A stretch of DNA of 64,000 nucleotides, from NCBI GenBank assembly GCA_022494885.1, contig JAGVSM010001453.1, positions 62,001 to 126,000 on the forward strand, read 5' to 3'. This DNA comes from Micrasema longulum. Lineage: Eukaryota > Arthropoda > Insecta > Trichoptera > Brachycentridae. Each line of letters opens with the position of its first letter. The first letter of the stretch is position 1. The notes beneath the pieces were generated by a model. The model ran no database searches and was not told the origin of the DNA. It saw nothing but the letters and a program-made list of their open reading frames with translations. The position numbers and the translations under genes were made by a program. Shown one piece after another: positions 34,555-44,929 of this stretch.

Positions 34555-34810
34555 TCATCATCATTCCCTTTCCGCACCTAATGGTGCATAGGGCACTAGA
34601 TTGGTACACCAATCGCAGCATATCTCGATCAATTTGTAACATGAGGGTAAGGTGATCAGTCTAACGCTTCAGGTACCAGTCCAGGGACTATGAAATATTA
34701 TTGTATGAAAACACCCTTTTAAATAAATATTTTATATCAACAATGTCGGGAATCGAACCCGAGACCTCTTGCGTAGAAGGCTAACGCGCTGACCATTACA
34801 CCATGAGGCC
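34555..34810 (-). repeat. SINE-A copy, nearly full length, minus strand
   Basis: Head on the minus strand: ggcctcatggtgtaatggtc, agcgcgttagcc, then gaggtctcgggttcgattcc (B box GGTTCGATTCC). Body and tail: catagtccctggactggtac, cgcagcat...gtgccctatgcacc and ggaaagggaatgatgatg. A and B boxes are well preserved. No target-site duplication was found at its ends. Confidence 0.85.
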
Positions 34811-36046
34811 GATAGACTGACCTTTAAACGGTCCTTACGGACTTTTACGAACTTTTGAACATTTCAACAATCCCTGTTGCAAGTGAACGTAGTTATGCAG
34901 AAAGCAGCCAGCCGAAGAAAAATGAAACTGAGATAATAGTACGTTTTTGAAAACAGTGAATTACCAAATTTACACAACAATTGAAAGGTTTTTGACTTTG
35001 ACATATGAGAAACAATAAATACATCAGTTTTTTTTTAATATTTCAAACAAGTATCTAATTACTTTTTTGACCAGTTTAGGTAGTAGTTTTAAAGTACCGT
35101 AAGATTTTTCTAGAGCTGTGGGTGTTTCCTGCAAATTGAGAAATGCCGTTTTTGAAATCAACAATATTTTTAGATGGTGATTATTACAGCTTTTTGTATG
35201 AAAGCGGCCTGGCTGTTTTTAGCAGAACATAAAATTGACCTTCCTGCACCCGATAACACTATTTTCTCATTTTTTCAATATTGTGGATTAGCTGTTTTTT
35301 TGCATCACTACGTTCAATTAGCTCTCCTCAAGACCTCTGCATTGCTAACCAGACCTCTCGTCCCACATCTCAATTCACAGTAATAGCACAGTTATCTGCA
35401 GCCAGTAGAAAATGGGTCCCAAAGTTGAAATATTTCGACAAATCGTACGGCCTTTAAATTTAAATGTTTGGATGCGTCATAAGAACGCAAATGAATACAT
35501 ATGTTAACAAATTTAAAAAGTTAGAAAATATATTATAATAAAACGCCTTCTGATTTGTGTATGAAGGCACTTATTTATAGAAGCATTTTTTAAATAAATG
35601 AATAAACATTTTTGGAAATTTCTTGTTTAAGTTCGTAGTGTGGAAATTGGTTTGTTGGCGCTTGATAATTTTTCGCGAAAACTTGAGATATGGCCGTATT
35701 CTTTCAACACATTTTTGTCAATGTCCTTCGCAACTTTTCAGAAGTTTGATAAAATGATTAATTTTTTCTTTGTTGACTTTTAAGTGAGTTTCATTTTAAT
35801 AATATTGAGTAAGTGGTGAAATTTAATGTATCAAATTTTTAGAATTAATTCATTGCGATCAGTGGTATTTTTGTTTTCTCCCTCTTTTCTGTATAAGCAT
35901 ATTCTTCTTTTTAGAAAATTCTGAATTTGCTATCTTTTGTATTTTAAGTCGATTAATTTCAAAACAAAAAAAAAAACATTCTGAGGTAATCTTAATTCAA
36001 TTTATTGTAAAACTGATAAGTACCTTCCTATTATTTTGCAGTTATT
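34811..36046. other. AT-rich stretch with a SINE-D body relic
   Basis: 35405-35505 resembles the sequence downstream of the SINE-D head at 52080-52170 (gaaaatgggtcc, aagttgaaatat, cataagaacgcaaatgaata versus cataaggacgcaaatattt). No gene. A 69-codon frame at 35174-35383 is unrecognised. Confidence 0.4.
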
Positions 36047-36328
36047 ATTTTTGTATTGGCCTCGTGGTGTAATGGTCAGCACGTTTGCTTACCATGCAAA
36101 AGGTCTCGGGTTCGATTGCTGACATGGTTGATATAAAATATTTATTTAAAAAGGTGTTTTTCCACTAAAAATATTTCATAGTACCAGGACTGGTACCTGA
36201 AGCGTAAGATTGATCATCTTCATGTAACAAAAATGATCAAGATACGCTGCGATTAGTTTTCAATACAGTGCCCTATGCACCAATAGGTGCGGAAAAGGAA
36301 TGATGATGATGATGATGATTTTTGTATT
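36047..36328 (+). mobile_element. intact SINE-A with perfect target-site duplication
   Basis: The direct repeat atttttgtatt at 36047-36057 and 36318-36328 brackets the element, 36058-36317. The head is ggcctcgtggtgtaatggtc with an A box (TGGTGTAATGG), and ggtctcgggttcgattgctg carries the B box. Body: accaggactggtacctgaag, ttgatcatcttcatgtaaca, gatcaagatacgctgcgatt and gtgccctatgcaccaatagg. The tail is ggaatgatgatgatgatgat. The tRNA-derived head, simple-repeat tail and exact duplication identify a LINE-mobilised SINE and a fairly recent insertion. The other SINE-A pieces in the window are degraded relatives. Confidence 0.93.
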
Positions 36329-36354
36329 GAAAATATATTTTTTTTTAAACCATT

Positions 36355-36630
36355 ACGCTGTTTCTTTAGGGGTAGAAAGAGAGGATAGAACGTCATTTCA
36401 CTCTGTATTTGCATACATACCTTGCTTCCTCTACATTTATACATCTTATTATACGCGCACGGTGATTATTTGGACTTTTACGTGTCTACCGACATGCTTA
36501 TCTTCAAGTATTATTGGTAGGGCCATGTCTTTCTCAATCTTCCTTATCCATCAATATTTGCACAGCAAATCTTGCCATTCTTTCGCTGTATATAAACTAT
36601 ACATATCAAAACCAACAAAGAACTACTTTT
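36355..36630 (-). pseudogene. LINE 3' end, minus strand, decayed
   Basis: The reverse complement of this segment follows the 55 kb LINE 3' end: aggatagaacgtcatttcac (plus strand) answers gtgaaatggcgttctatcct. ctctacatttatacatctta answers aagatgtataaatgtagagg. cttcaagtattattggtagg and gccatgtctttctcaatctt answer the GRPRKTW...ILED region. Further upstream in the element SERMAR-like residues remain. Stops and a ~8 bp deletion disrupt the frame. The open frames called on the plus strand here are shadows. Confidence 0.7.
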
Positions 36631-37261
36631 TTTCTTTTTTCGATAATGCTTATCTCAGTCTTAAACACACTTGCTATAAAAATAATATTCACCTAAATAA
36701 GTTTTATTAATATTTCATCAATTATGATCATAACTTCGTCATCTTTTCAATATTAAATTAAATCTGTTACGGTTCAAACGTTTGACTAATAATATATATT
36801 TTTAAATTAGCATTTCTGATTTTCATTAATTACCAAATTGTAAACAATTATGAAAACTTTTATATCTGCCGCTGTTTTAAGTTACTTCAATTCTCGCGAA
36901 ATACAAGCTAAGAAAATTCTGCAAATACTCAGAAGTAGTCCTTGCACATTGTAAAGGAAGCCATGAGAATTTTCGAATTGCATTTTATACCCAAGTTGGA
37001 CAGAATTCTCCGAGATTTCCTTCAATTCCTAGTAAATAAGTTGATCTAAAAAGATCCCGTGATATCCAGTCGTATTTTGTTATGTATTTCCTGTAATCAA
37101 GCTTTCTGGAACAACAGATTGCATTTTTATGTTTTCTCAAATGTACCGCAATCAACCATTGAATTTCCACATAGCACATAATGTCCAGTATTTTTATTTG
37201 GCACTTATTCATTTTATTTTATTAGCGTACACGGCACAAATTCATTTAACAAAAATATAAA
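36631..37261. other. AT-rich stretch, nothing identified
   Basis: No gene or repeat assigned. A 75-codon minus-strand frame at 37212-36985 is not recognisable. Confidence 0.45.
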
Positions 37262-38290
37262 CATGTATATATTAAACGTACCAATGTTTTATTACAAAAC
37301 TATAAAGCAATACAAAAACTTAATAGTGTATTTGTTGCACAAAAATCCGTCATTAAAAGAATACTTAGAGTCTCGATACAGACATTTACTGAAGAAATAT
37401 TCCATAAATCACAACTTATGACACCAAAACAATTATACGCTAAAACAATACTCACTTATAGATTCAAAATTCAAAATGATTCAAAATGGCGGCCTCCGTG
37501 GTGTAGTGGTCAAGACGCTTGACTCACAGACGGAAGGTTCCGGGTTCGATTCCCGGTGAGAACACAAAAATTAAATGTGATTTTTCTCAAGCCTGGTTGT
37601 TCTGTGATGTAATTCACCACTGTAATTGGGCCTCCTGGCCCGTTGTGGTGCAAAAAAAAAAAAAAATAGACATATGCCTCCTGTCACACTCTATAAAAAA
37701 AAAAAACTACTCTTACTCAAATGAAGGACATGACCCCTACAATATATCTACAATACATCATATACAAATAATATAATCACTAGATCCTCAACACATAAAC
37801 AACTTAAACAAATACAAACTAATACCACTTTCGGACAAAGGGATTTTGAGTATTATTCAATTAAAATCTATAACCTACTTCCACTATCTATTAAAGCAAT
37901 TAGTAATGAGAAAATGTTTAAAAGGCTAAAAAAAAATGGATAGTGAAGCTAGGTAGAAGTAAAATGGATTGTCTCATTCGCCCATACCAATGCTGAATCA
38001 CGTGCTCCAAAACTGTATAGCTTATGTTAGGTTTTTGTTATTTTCATTGTGTGTTTTGTAATATAAATAACATAGATGTACATAAATATCTTGTTTTCAA
38101 AACTGTCTGAATACTTTTTAATTATGTTTGCCTTTTAAGTTAGTCTTCTTTGTTTATTCTCAAATGTAATTTCAAAAAATTAAATTGTTTAGTGTCCTCG
38201 GCACGGGAAACCCCAGTGAGGTCACATTATTTTTATTATTAATTATAGTTTTCAAGCGAAAAATATGAATAAATAAAATAAAATAAATAC
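37262..38290 (+). pseudogene. LINE C-terminus interrupted by SINE-C
   Basis: Before the SINE a frame reads LNSVFVAQKSVIKRILRVS, then FHKSQLMTPKQLYAKTILTY, the QKxxIRxI...LMTxxQLYxxxIL region of LINE reverse-transcriptase C-termini. After the SINE (from about 37670) a second segment reads ITRSSTHKQLKQIQTNTTFG, QRDFEYYSIKIYNLLPLSIK and MFKRLKKNG, then a stop near 37940. This is the final FG+rxFxYxxxxxYNxLPxxIK...FK+xLK motif. The 3' UTR runs to the (AATAA/AATAAA) tail at 38265-38290, with cctcggcacgggaaacccca near 38195. Frameshifts accompany the split. Confidence 0.85.
37491..37668 (+). mobile_element. SINE-C, full length, inside a LINE
   Basis: The head is ggcctccgtggtgtagtggt with the A box (TGGTGTAGTGG), then gcttgactcacagacggaag and gttccgggttcgattcccgg carrying a perfect B box (GGTTCGATTCC). 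Body: tgatttttctcaagcctggt, tgttctgtgatgtaattcac, cactgtaattgggcctcctg, gcccgttgtggtgc, ending in about 15 A. The insertion lies in LINE coding sequence. I could not see a clear target-site duplication. It is the best preserved SINE-C and can serve as the reference. Confidence 0.92.
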
Positions 38291-38325
38291 ATATTACAGT
38301 TTTTGAAATGATATTTATATAATAC

Positions 38326-38400
38326 TAGCGGACCCGACAGACGTTGTCCTGCCCGAACGTTGGCTTGCCTGCTATTAGCTGGTTGAAAAACCGTTAAATG
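38326..38400 (+). repeat. repeat H, 5' end
   Basis: tactagcggacccgacagac, gttgtcctgcccgaacgttg and gcttgcctgctattagctgg match the starts at 40467 and 43769. What follows diverges from the other copies. Class unknown. Confidence 0.7.
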
Positions 38401-39054
38401 ACTTTTTCTTTTAAGTTTAATGTGCATATTTAACATAAAATAAACATTCTTTTCGCTACCTGTTATACCACGCACAAGTTGCACATTCACTAAAAAGTAA
38501 TTAGATTTTTGCTTCTGCTTTTTTTGGTTTTTCCAAAACCAGTGATCATGGAGAGTGGCGGTTTTGCATTTAACCCCCTCAATTGAGACAGAAAAACTTT
38601 TTTAAATTAAATCTAGCATTCCCATGACTTTCGTCAACATATTTTGATTATAAATTGCAGGACGCGCATTTTTATTTAAACAATTCCTTTGGTTGAAAGT
38701 TTCGAAACATAAATCGGATTCGTTAAAACTTTTCATTAGTTTTGAAAGATCCAAGAAATAAGAAATAACGAGTACTAAGTCACTTCTATGCACTGCTTGA
38801 TTCTGGGTGAAGTAACTTCTTGACGTTTGTAATGTCTCCAACTTTAACTTCAAAGCGTAAAATGTCAAGTGACGCGAAGGTTTTCATTTGTTTTATTTCA
38901 TCGTGTGTTTACTCTTTTGTTTTGCTTTCGAACATTTCTACGACGCTCTACGTTTGCTTCGTTAGAAACGATATATTTCTGCCAATCAACGCGTATATTT
39001 TGGTCTTTGAAATATTTTAGACGAATGTTTTATTACTGCATCTATAGTTTATAG
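38401..39054. other. unassigned stretch after repeat H
   Basis: Probably the body of the repeat H copy. An 88-codon minus-strand frame (38868 to 38602) is open but not recognisable, and the opposite strand is open too at its right edge, so I do not call a gene. Confidence 0.4.
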
Positions 39055-39240
39055 ATGTTATAGCACAGATAAAGAACATTTTTGAGAAGGGAATATAAAA
39101 ATGTATGTATTTACGGGTCTTGTGACGTGTCACTACCTGGTTTAAATGGGCTTTTTACACTCTGTTAAATTCATGCTTCTGTCTTTATTTAAACATCCAA
39201 AGTGCCTAAATTTATTCACTTATGGGTTTTCGTGAAGAAA
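39055..39240 (+). mobile_element. FB1 MITE copy, diverged
   Basis: gttatagcacagataaagaa, catttttgagaagggaatat, acgggtcttgtgacgtgtca, ctacctggtttaaatgggct, ttaaattcatgcttctgtct and tttaaacatccaaagtgcc follow FB1 order. No terminal block was noticed. Confidence 0.65.
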
Positions 39241-39279
39241 AATATCTAAAACGAATATTATTAGCTGTGAGAAAAAAAA

Positions 39280-39442
39280 TTTTTTTTTGCACCACAACAG
39301 GCCAGGAGGCCCGATTACAGTGGTGAATTACATCACAGAACACCGCAGAAAAAAAAATATTTTTTTTGTGTTCTCACCGGGAATCAAACCTGGAACCTTC
39401 CGTGCGTGAGTCAAGCATCTTGACCACTACACCACGGAGGCC
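39280..39442 (-). mobile_element. SINE-C copy, minus strand
   Basis: Minus-strand order: ggcctccgtggtgtagtggt, caagatgcttgactcacgca, cggaaggttccaggtttgat (B box with one change), tcccggtgagaacac, ggtgttctgtgatgtaattc, accactgtaatcgggcctcc, tggcctgttgtggtgc, then poly(A), seen as poly(T) at 39280-39288. Complete from head to tail. Confidence 0.88.
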
Positions 39443-41629
39443 ACCAAAAATAAATAAATAAATTATGACAAAATAGCAGCTCGCTTATTTTTTTTAATGA
39501 TAATTCATTTGTGGTTTTGGCTTATTTATAATATTTTTTTATCTACGTTTTATTTCTAGGTATTATAAAAATCTTTTTTTTTTCATCCCCCTCCCCTGAA
39601 AAGATAACACTTTTCAGGTGGATCGTACAAATCCACACGGCACGGTAAAATTACATACGGGTGGATTACTTCTTTAATTGTTTTTTAAAAATTATTTTTA
39701 TATTTTTAACCGCTGGCAAATGAACTAACCTGTACACCATGAGTTCGACTAATCATCACTTGATTTCCTTTTGCCGGATTTTTCTCTAAAAGTAACCATT
39801 AAATATTAGAAATAAAAATGGACGTGTCCTGTGAATTTGTACAACCGGAGTGAAATAGACCATAAACCTTAATTTTGCACTTCAAAAAAGTCAGTATTAT
39901 TATTATTAAGAATAGTTTGCGATCTTTTCCTTTTTAAAAATTATTCTATCTATATGTAAATTTTATGGCTAACTGACAATTTCTAAATTTCTCGCGCATG
40001 AACTTTAGGCAACCGTTTTCAATTATAAGCTATAGTAAAGGATACGAAAAATAATAAAAACTTTGAAGTGCTGTACAAGCATCTGGAAAAGAAGTTGAAA
40101 AATAAAATTATTTCTCATATTAAATGTTCCACAAATAAGTTTTAGTTTAAAAATCAAAACAAACAAAAACATTTGTCTTTATATTATAAGAGTCTTTATT
40201 CAATAAAATACAAATGCCAGTACTATGTATATTAATACATTATAAGAATAAAAACATAAAGTACTAAAACATTTTTCTCCCGATAAACTATTTAATAACA
40301 TCGGGTGCTTAGACTTTAATTTTTATGAAAATTTAAATAAAAGAGTAGACGTTATATTGTACACATATTAAACAATGAGCTAAAATATATTTTATTCAAT
40401 AAATTGAATCGTGTTAAATCGTTCTTTGTCAAAGAACATTTCAATTGAAAATATATATTTAACGTGTGGACCTGACAGACGTTGTCCTGCCCGAACGTTG
40501 GCCTGCCTGCTGTTAGCTGGATTCTGCAAATGTTTTTTCAATATTCTATTTTTTAACCAGCCTGGTCTAATTGTGAATCGAAACCATCCAGAGACCCACT
40601 CAAATACACAAAAAACTTCATCAAAACTTTGGTCAAAAAACATTTTTTTTCTTCTAGAATCAGATTTATAAAGAAATAAGGACACACGTTATTTTATTTT
40701 GCCTTTTTTGGGCTATTTAAATATTCGTAACAAGGGTTAGTTTTTCGTTTTATCTTCTCGTGTGATTGGCTAAGAGTCCTCATCGTGCTCAAATCAAAAT
40801 CATAATTTTGTGAATTGTGCTTTTTTTATGTTTTAAATATCGTATCCATCTCCTATTACGCGTCCCATCCTTACAAGACTAAAATACTTGATTTATTCGC
40901 TTCACATGTAGCATTTAGTAAACATAGATAAAATTAAATAAGTATACCTTGATAAAAAAGCTTGTATAGCTTTGAAACCGGTCAGTAAAAAAAAATAACA
41001 AGTGGTTCAAAACAAACTTTGTTTTTATTTATTTTAACTTTCGTATCATATTTATTTGTGTGGTGAAATCAATAAAAAAAATCAAATAATCCATAAATAG
41101 ATGCTTTTGTGCAAAAAACTTATTTGTAATTTAAAATATTGCACAAAAATAAATCTAACAATTAAGTCTCTGCATTATCTATGAAGAACACTCGCTATAT
41201 ATTGCCGTTCAAAACGAATCTACGTTTCTCCAATAAACAATATCCAATAACATCGTTTCTCTTCACGAAGTCATTCATTTGAGATGATCTTTGTAAGACA
41301 GGTGCCTTATTCTCTTAACCTTCTACTCCATCTGAATCTCCTCTCCATCAAACCTCAACTCTACGAGTACGTAGTCCATCTTGACTTGGAAAATTAATGT
41401 TGCCTGTCATATAACGCAGCATTACCATTTTTTAAACTTTTGGCCAATGCAATTTTTGTAATGGCTACATTTAAACGCATTTTAAAAATTAAATGATTTA
41501 AATTAGAAAAATGCATTAATAAATCTTGGACCCTATCCAACAAAAAACACATTTCTTCATAAAATGTACTTAAAGACCATTTATAAAGATTTTTTTAAAG
41601 TTGAAATTTTAATAAGTATTTCATATTTA
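39443..41629. other. AT-rich stretch, no gene
   Basis: Apart from a repeat H fragment at 40467, nothing is assigned. A 97-codon minus-strand frame (40685 to 40392) overlaps repeat H and shares its peptide (NSRQANVRAGQRLSGP) with the frame at 38490-38239, so it reflects the repeat and not a host gene. Confidence 0.45.
40467..40530 (+). repeat. repeat H fragment
   Basis: tgtggacctgacagacgttg, tcctgcccgaacgttggcct and gcctgctgttagctgg match the 5' end of repeat H at 38326 and 43769. Confidence 0.7.
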
Positions 41630-42095
41630 TTATAGAAATAAAAGACGAGTGATACTAAAATCCACAAGTTTCATCTCTTGTGTGGCATCTTCAAGACTGG
41701 TATATTTATTAAAGAGTTCAATGTATTTATACAAAACCTTGCAGGGTACCCGCTGGCACAGCGCGGGTTTAAACTGTGTAACTTGGTTAGAAGCTTAGAC
41801 TATACCCTGTCTGCGTAATATATAAGTGTGAAAGCACTGCAATTATTGATATGAATCATACACATTTAAAACAGAGGTAAAGATAGGGAATTAAAAATTA
41901 TATGAAAGTAAATTAAATAAAATTATTTTTATCTTAAATTATCTATCCTTACCTCTATTTTGTACAAATAAATACATTGAACTCTTTAATGAAGATACCA
42001 GTCTCAAATATGTTGCAAAAGCGTTAAAACCAATCACTGGATATTCCGAATTTGTGGATTAAAGCATCAGTTTTCTTTTATTTTTATAATAAATA
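41630..42095. repeat. repeat I, inverted-repeat element
   Basis: The left arm (41630-41740: gaaataaaagacgagtgata, aagactggtatatttattaa, agagttcaatgtatttatac) is the reverse complement of the right arm (41960-42090: aatacattgaactctttaat, gaagataccagtctcaaata, gtggattaaagcatcagttt). The arms share about 100 bp with an extra ~30 bp on the right (ccaatcactggatattccga). A single right arm exists at 6625-6745. The middle contains a GC-containing piece (gcagggtacccgctggcaca) and a nested hairpin. No coding frame. Confidence 0.75.
41868..41961. repeat. nested hairpin MITE inside repeat I
   Basis: aaaacagaggtaaagatagg at the left pairs with ctatccttacctctatttt at the right, giving an almost palindromic ~94 bp unit with an AT-only centre (attatatgaaagtaaattaa). 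Confidence 0.65.
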
Positions 42096-43372
42096 ATAAT
42101 GAACGTCCATGAATAATTTTCATGTACAAACTTTAAAATTTTATATTTATAATGTAATATACTTAATCTTAGATAATACGTCGTCGTTTTAATGCCACGG
42201 TCGCGAATTAGCATTTTCGCTAGTTTTCAGCTAAAGATACCACGAAAATTAATTTTAAACGGAGCACGAACTACCGAAACAGCGAGTTTGAATTCTGTTA
42301 CAGGACCAAAATCTGACCACCTATCATTTCACAAATCTGACTAAATACTCATATATACAAAGCTAAATTCGCGAATATTTTTTTCGAGACTTAGGCACTT
42401 GTTTACTTGTTGAATGTGGCAAATTCACGAATCCGGTGCCTCTGACTAAATGTTATCTAAAACACATATTGTTTTTTATGCTTTATCTTCATACATAATC
42501 ATTTTTTAAAGGAAAACAAGAAAAACAATCTATGTATTTAAAACTTTCATGTTCATAAAATGATATAAAAATATTTTTTTAAAATACATTTTAAATTCTA
42601 TACGAAAACTCTCCCATCAGATTTTTCAATGCCAAAATAAACAATATGATAAAAAAGAATGTGAAATAAGGAAATTTTTAATGCGTCATTTGACTAATCA
42701 GATTATTCCAAGAAGCGAAACTTTTGAATGTACAACTTACACATTGTGTCCAATGTCTAAAATATGTTGTAAATCGTCAGCACTTTCATGTTTAAAACAA
42801 CACTAAGACAGAGGCATGCAAATGTCCTTCCCCAAAACTTTTCAACCCTTTCTTCTTATAATTTATTGATAAACTGGGTCATAAATATAAGTGTCAATGT
42901 TTTTTTTCCAGATTGACTTTTCATTTGCTTTCGTAATTTTTCTTAATTTAATTATCTACTTTCATTTCATTATTTTTTGCTGTACATCTTTTTTTTCTTA
43001 TTTTCCACTTACTCGTATTAAAAAAAACCTGAATGCAACTTTAATCTTTTATTTTTTGTCTCTATATTTTATATTAATATATACTAGTACATCGACTAAT
43101 AGATTTCATAATATATTTTTGATTTAGTATACCCACGCCAGGCCATGCCAATGTGGGATTTTTTAATTTTAATAAATAAAGTAATATATGTAATCAAAAA
43201 TGTATGAGATATAAACAAAATAAATTGTTATAAAAAAAAAAAATTTTTTTTAGATATTAAACTATTTGAACATCAGTTCTAAACATTAAGCCTCAATATC
43301 TCGAAATTATTTTTTTTAACATTTGCGACTTTGGCATTGACCCGACACTATTTGTTGTATATTTTAGTAAAA
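42096..43372. other. AT-rich stretch, probable LINE 3' debris at the end
   Basis: No gene. 42780-43165 resembles a LINE 3' region (acccacgccaggccatgcca followed by an aataaataaagtaa tail) without a readable coding part. The 78-codon frame at 42891-43127 is phenylalanine-rich and compositional. Confidence 0.35.
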
Positions 43373-43690
43373 GGTCATCATCATTCAACTACCCGCCACT
43401 GGTAGTACAAAAAACACGAAATTTTCCCCCAAATTGCAGCATTACCTCGATTATTTTTATTACATAAAAGTAAGGTGGTCAGTTTTTCACTTCCGGTTCT
43501 AGCCTAAAGGCAGTGCAATATTGCAGTGCAGAACTACCTTTAAAACAAATATTTTGCATCGACTATGTAAAGAAATTAAGCATAGCAGGCATATGCGAAA
43601 ATCAAGGCAAAATTGTCACGTTTCGATTCCGTTTTAAGGATTTTTTACCTGAGAAGTAGCTAACGTGTCAAAAATGCTTATCCGTGGTTC
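43373..43690 (-). repeat. degraded SINE-A/SINE-B composite, minus strand
   Basis: gtcatcatcattcaactacc and taaggtggtcagtttttcac, ttccggttctagcc are the reverse complement of the SINE-A tail and body. Further right, aaggattttttacctgagaa and gtagctaacg is the reverse complement of the SINE-B ctctcaggtaaaaatcc block. As at 7245-7590, a SINE-B leader sits 5' of a SINE-A body. Confidence 0.5.
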
Positions 43691-43768
43691 AACATCTTTT
43701 CACGCAGGAAAATGTATTTTTATCTACCAGAACACCGAGAAAACAACAATCAATAAATTTAATAAATA

Positions 43769-44460
43769 CTAGCGGACCCAACAGACGTTGTCTTGCCTGA
43801 ACGTTGGCTTGCCTGCTATTATCTTGGAAAAATACTTTTCATCTAGGTACTTGTTTGTGATTAAATTCCAAAACTAAAAATTGTTGATCTTCAAAAAGTA
43901 TTGAATTTAAGTAGGTACTTGTTTATGGTTGAATTCCAAAATATATTATGAATATTTTTTCAAATATAGCATTCTTTTTGCAAACGTCAAACTCCGGTCG
44001 TCTCACTAACAAAAGGGTGTAGTTATGTAGGAATACGATTTTAAAAAATGTATTGAATTTAATATTATTTTAGTGTCACCAAAAATCCAATAAAAAGAAA
44101 TAAATGGATACAAATTATAAGGAATTTAAGGAAAGAATCTGATTGAGATCCACAAAAAACTAATGTTGTTTGTAAACATTCAAAAATAAACTTTTTTTAT
44201 ACACAAAAAAATGACATTTTTCCATTTTTTTTGCAAATTTGTTCTCCTCGAATGCAACCCTGGTAGATCGATGAATAAAACATTTATGCTCCTAACTTAT
44301 TTTGTACATATTAGATTGAAAATTTTAATATTTACGAACATGCACAGCGCAAAGATCTATATTTCTCTGAAGACTGCACGTAAATCGGTTAAGCCGTTTA
44401 GAAGGAGTATGGTGACATCACACGTACAGAGGAATTATACATATAAAGATTTGTACATAA
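43769..44460 (+). mobile_element. repeat H, probably near full length
   Basis: It starts tactagcggacccaacagac, gttgtcttgcctgaacgttg, gcttgcctgctatt and ends aaatcggttaagccgtttag, aaggagtatggtgacatcac and a tail of atacatataaagat. The pairing of a gacccgacagacgttgtcct-type start with a gttaagccgtttag-type end is familiar to me from dispersed repeats in other arthropod genomes, but I cannot name its class. The body has no significant frame. It ends about 20 bp before the MITE at 44484. Confidence 0.6.
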
Positions 44461-44483
44461 CCTCACACCATTTTTTCTTCGTA

Positions 44484-44825
44484 CAGCTATTTGTCGACTA
44501 ACGACCGCAATCGGGTCCGGAAAATAGGTCGTAAGTCAATCTGGTCGTAAGTCAGAACATGCAATAATTTCCTTATTTATACAATTAATTACGCTGCGTG
44601 ATAATATCATCACACGACGAAAATGAAATAGCGTGTCACTTACATTTATCCGGTTTCTATATGTTTTTTTTAAATTATTTTGGGTTGATCTGTGGTTCAA
44701 TATTTATAACCTAACTTGGAAATCTCGATTTATTGTATTCAGCGCAGGCGAACAACTGATCGCGGATTGTGGTCGTAAAGTCGAACAGTCGTAAGTCGCA
44801 TAGGTCGTCAGTCGACGAAGAGCTC
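44484..44825. mobile_element. 342 bp MITE, TA target duplication
   Basis: The inverted ends cagctatttgtcgactaacg (left) and gagctcttcgtcgactgacg (right, minus strand) are followed by acc on both sides and are flanked by TA at 44482-44483 and 44826-44827. Subterminal motifs are ggtcgtaagtc, repeated twice near the left end (44527 and 44549), and gtcgtaagtcgcataggtcg near the right. TA duplication and TIR fit a Tc1/mariner-type non-autonomous element. It has no coding frame. Confidence 0.85.
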
Positions 44826-44929
44826 TATACTAGTTTAGAAATGCACCCGTCTACACCCATTAGTGCCTTGACAAAAAAACGATTATTATTCGGTCTCAAA
44901 ACTTATGGACAAAGAAAAGCCGATAAGAA

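Noticed and set aside
36300..36710. 136-codon plus-strand frame
   Set aside because: It starts in the SINE-A GAT tail and runs antisense through a decayed LINE 3' end.
37491..37563. Possible functional tRNA gene with perfect A and B boxes
   Set aside because: The sequence continues into a conserved body and poly(A) tail shared with three other copies, and the acceptor stem does not pair. It is a SINE head.
40392..40685. 97-codon minus-strand frame sharing NSRQANVRAGQRLSGP with another at 38.3 kb
   Set aside because: The shared peptide comes from the 5' block of repeat H read in antisense and varies with the repeat, not with a gene.
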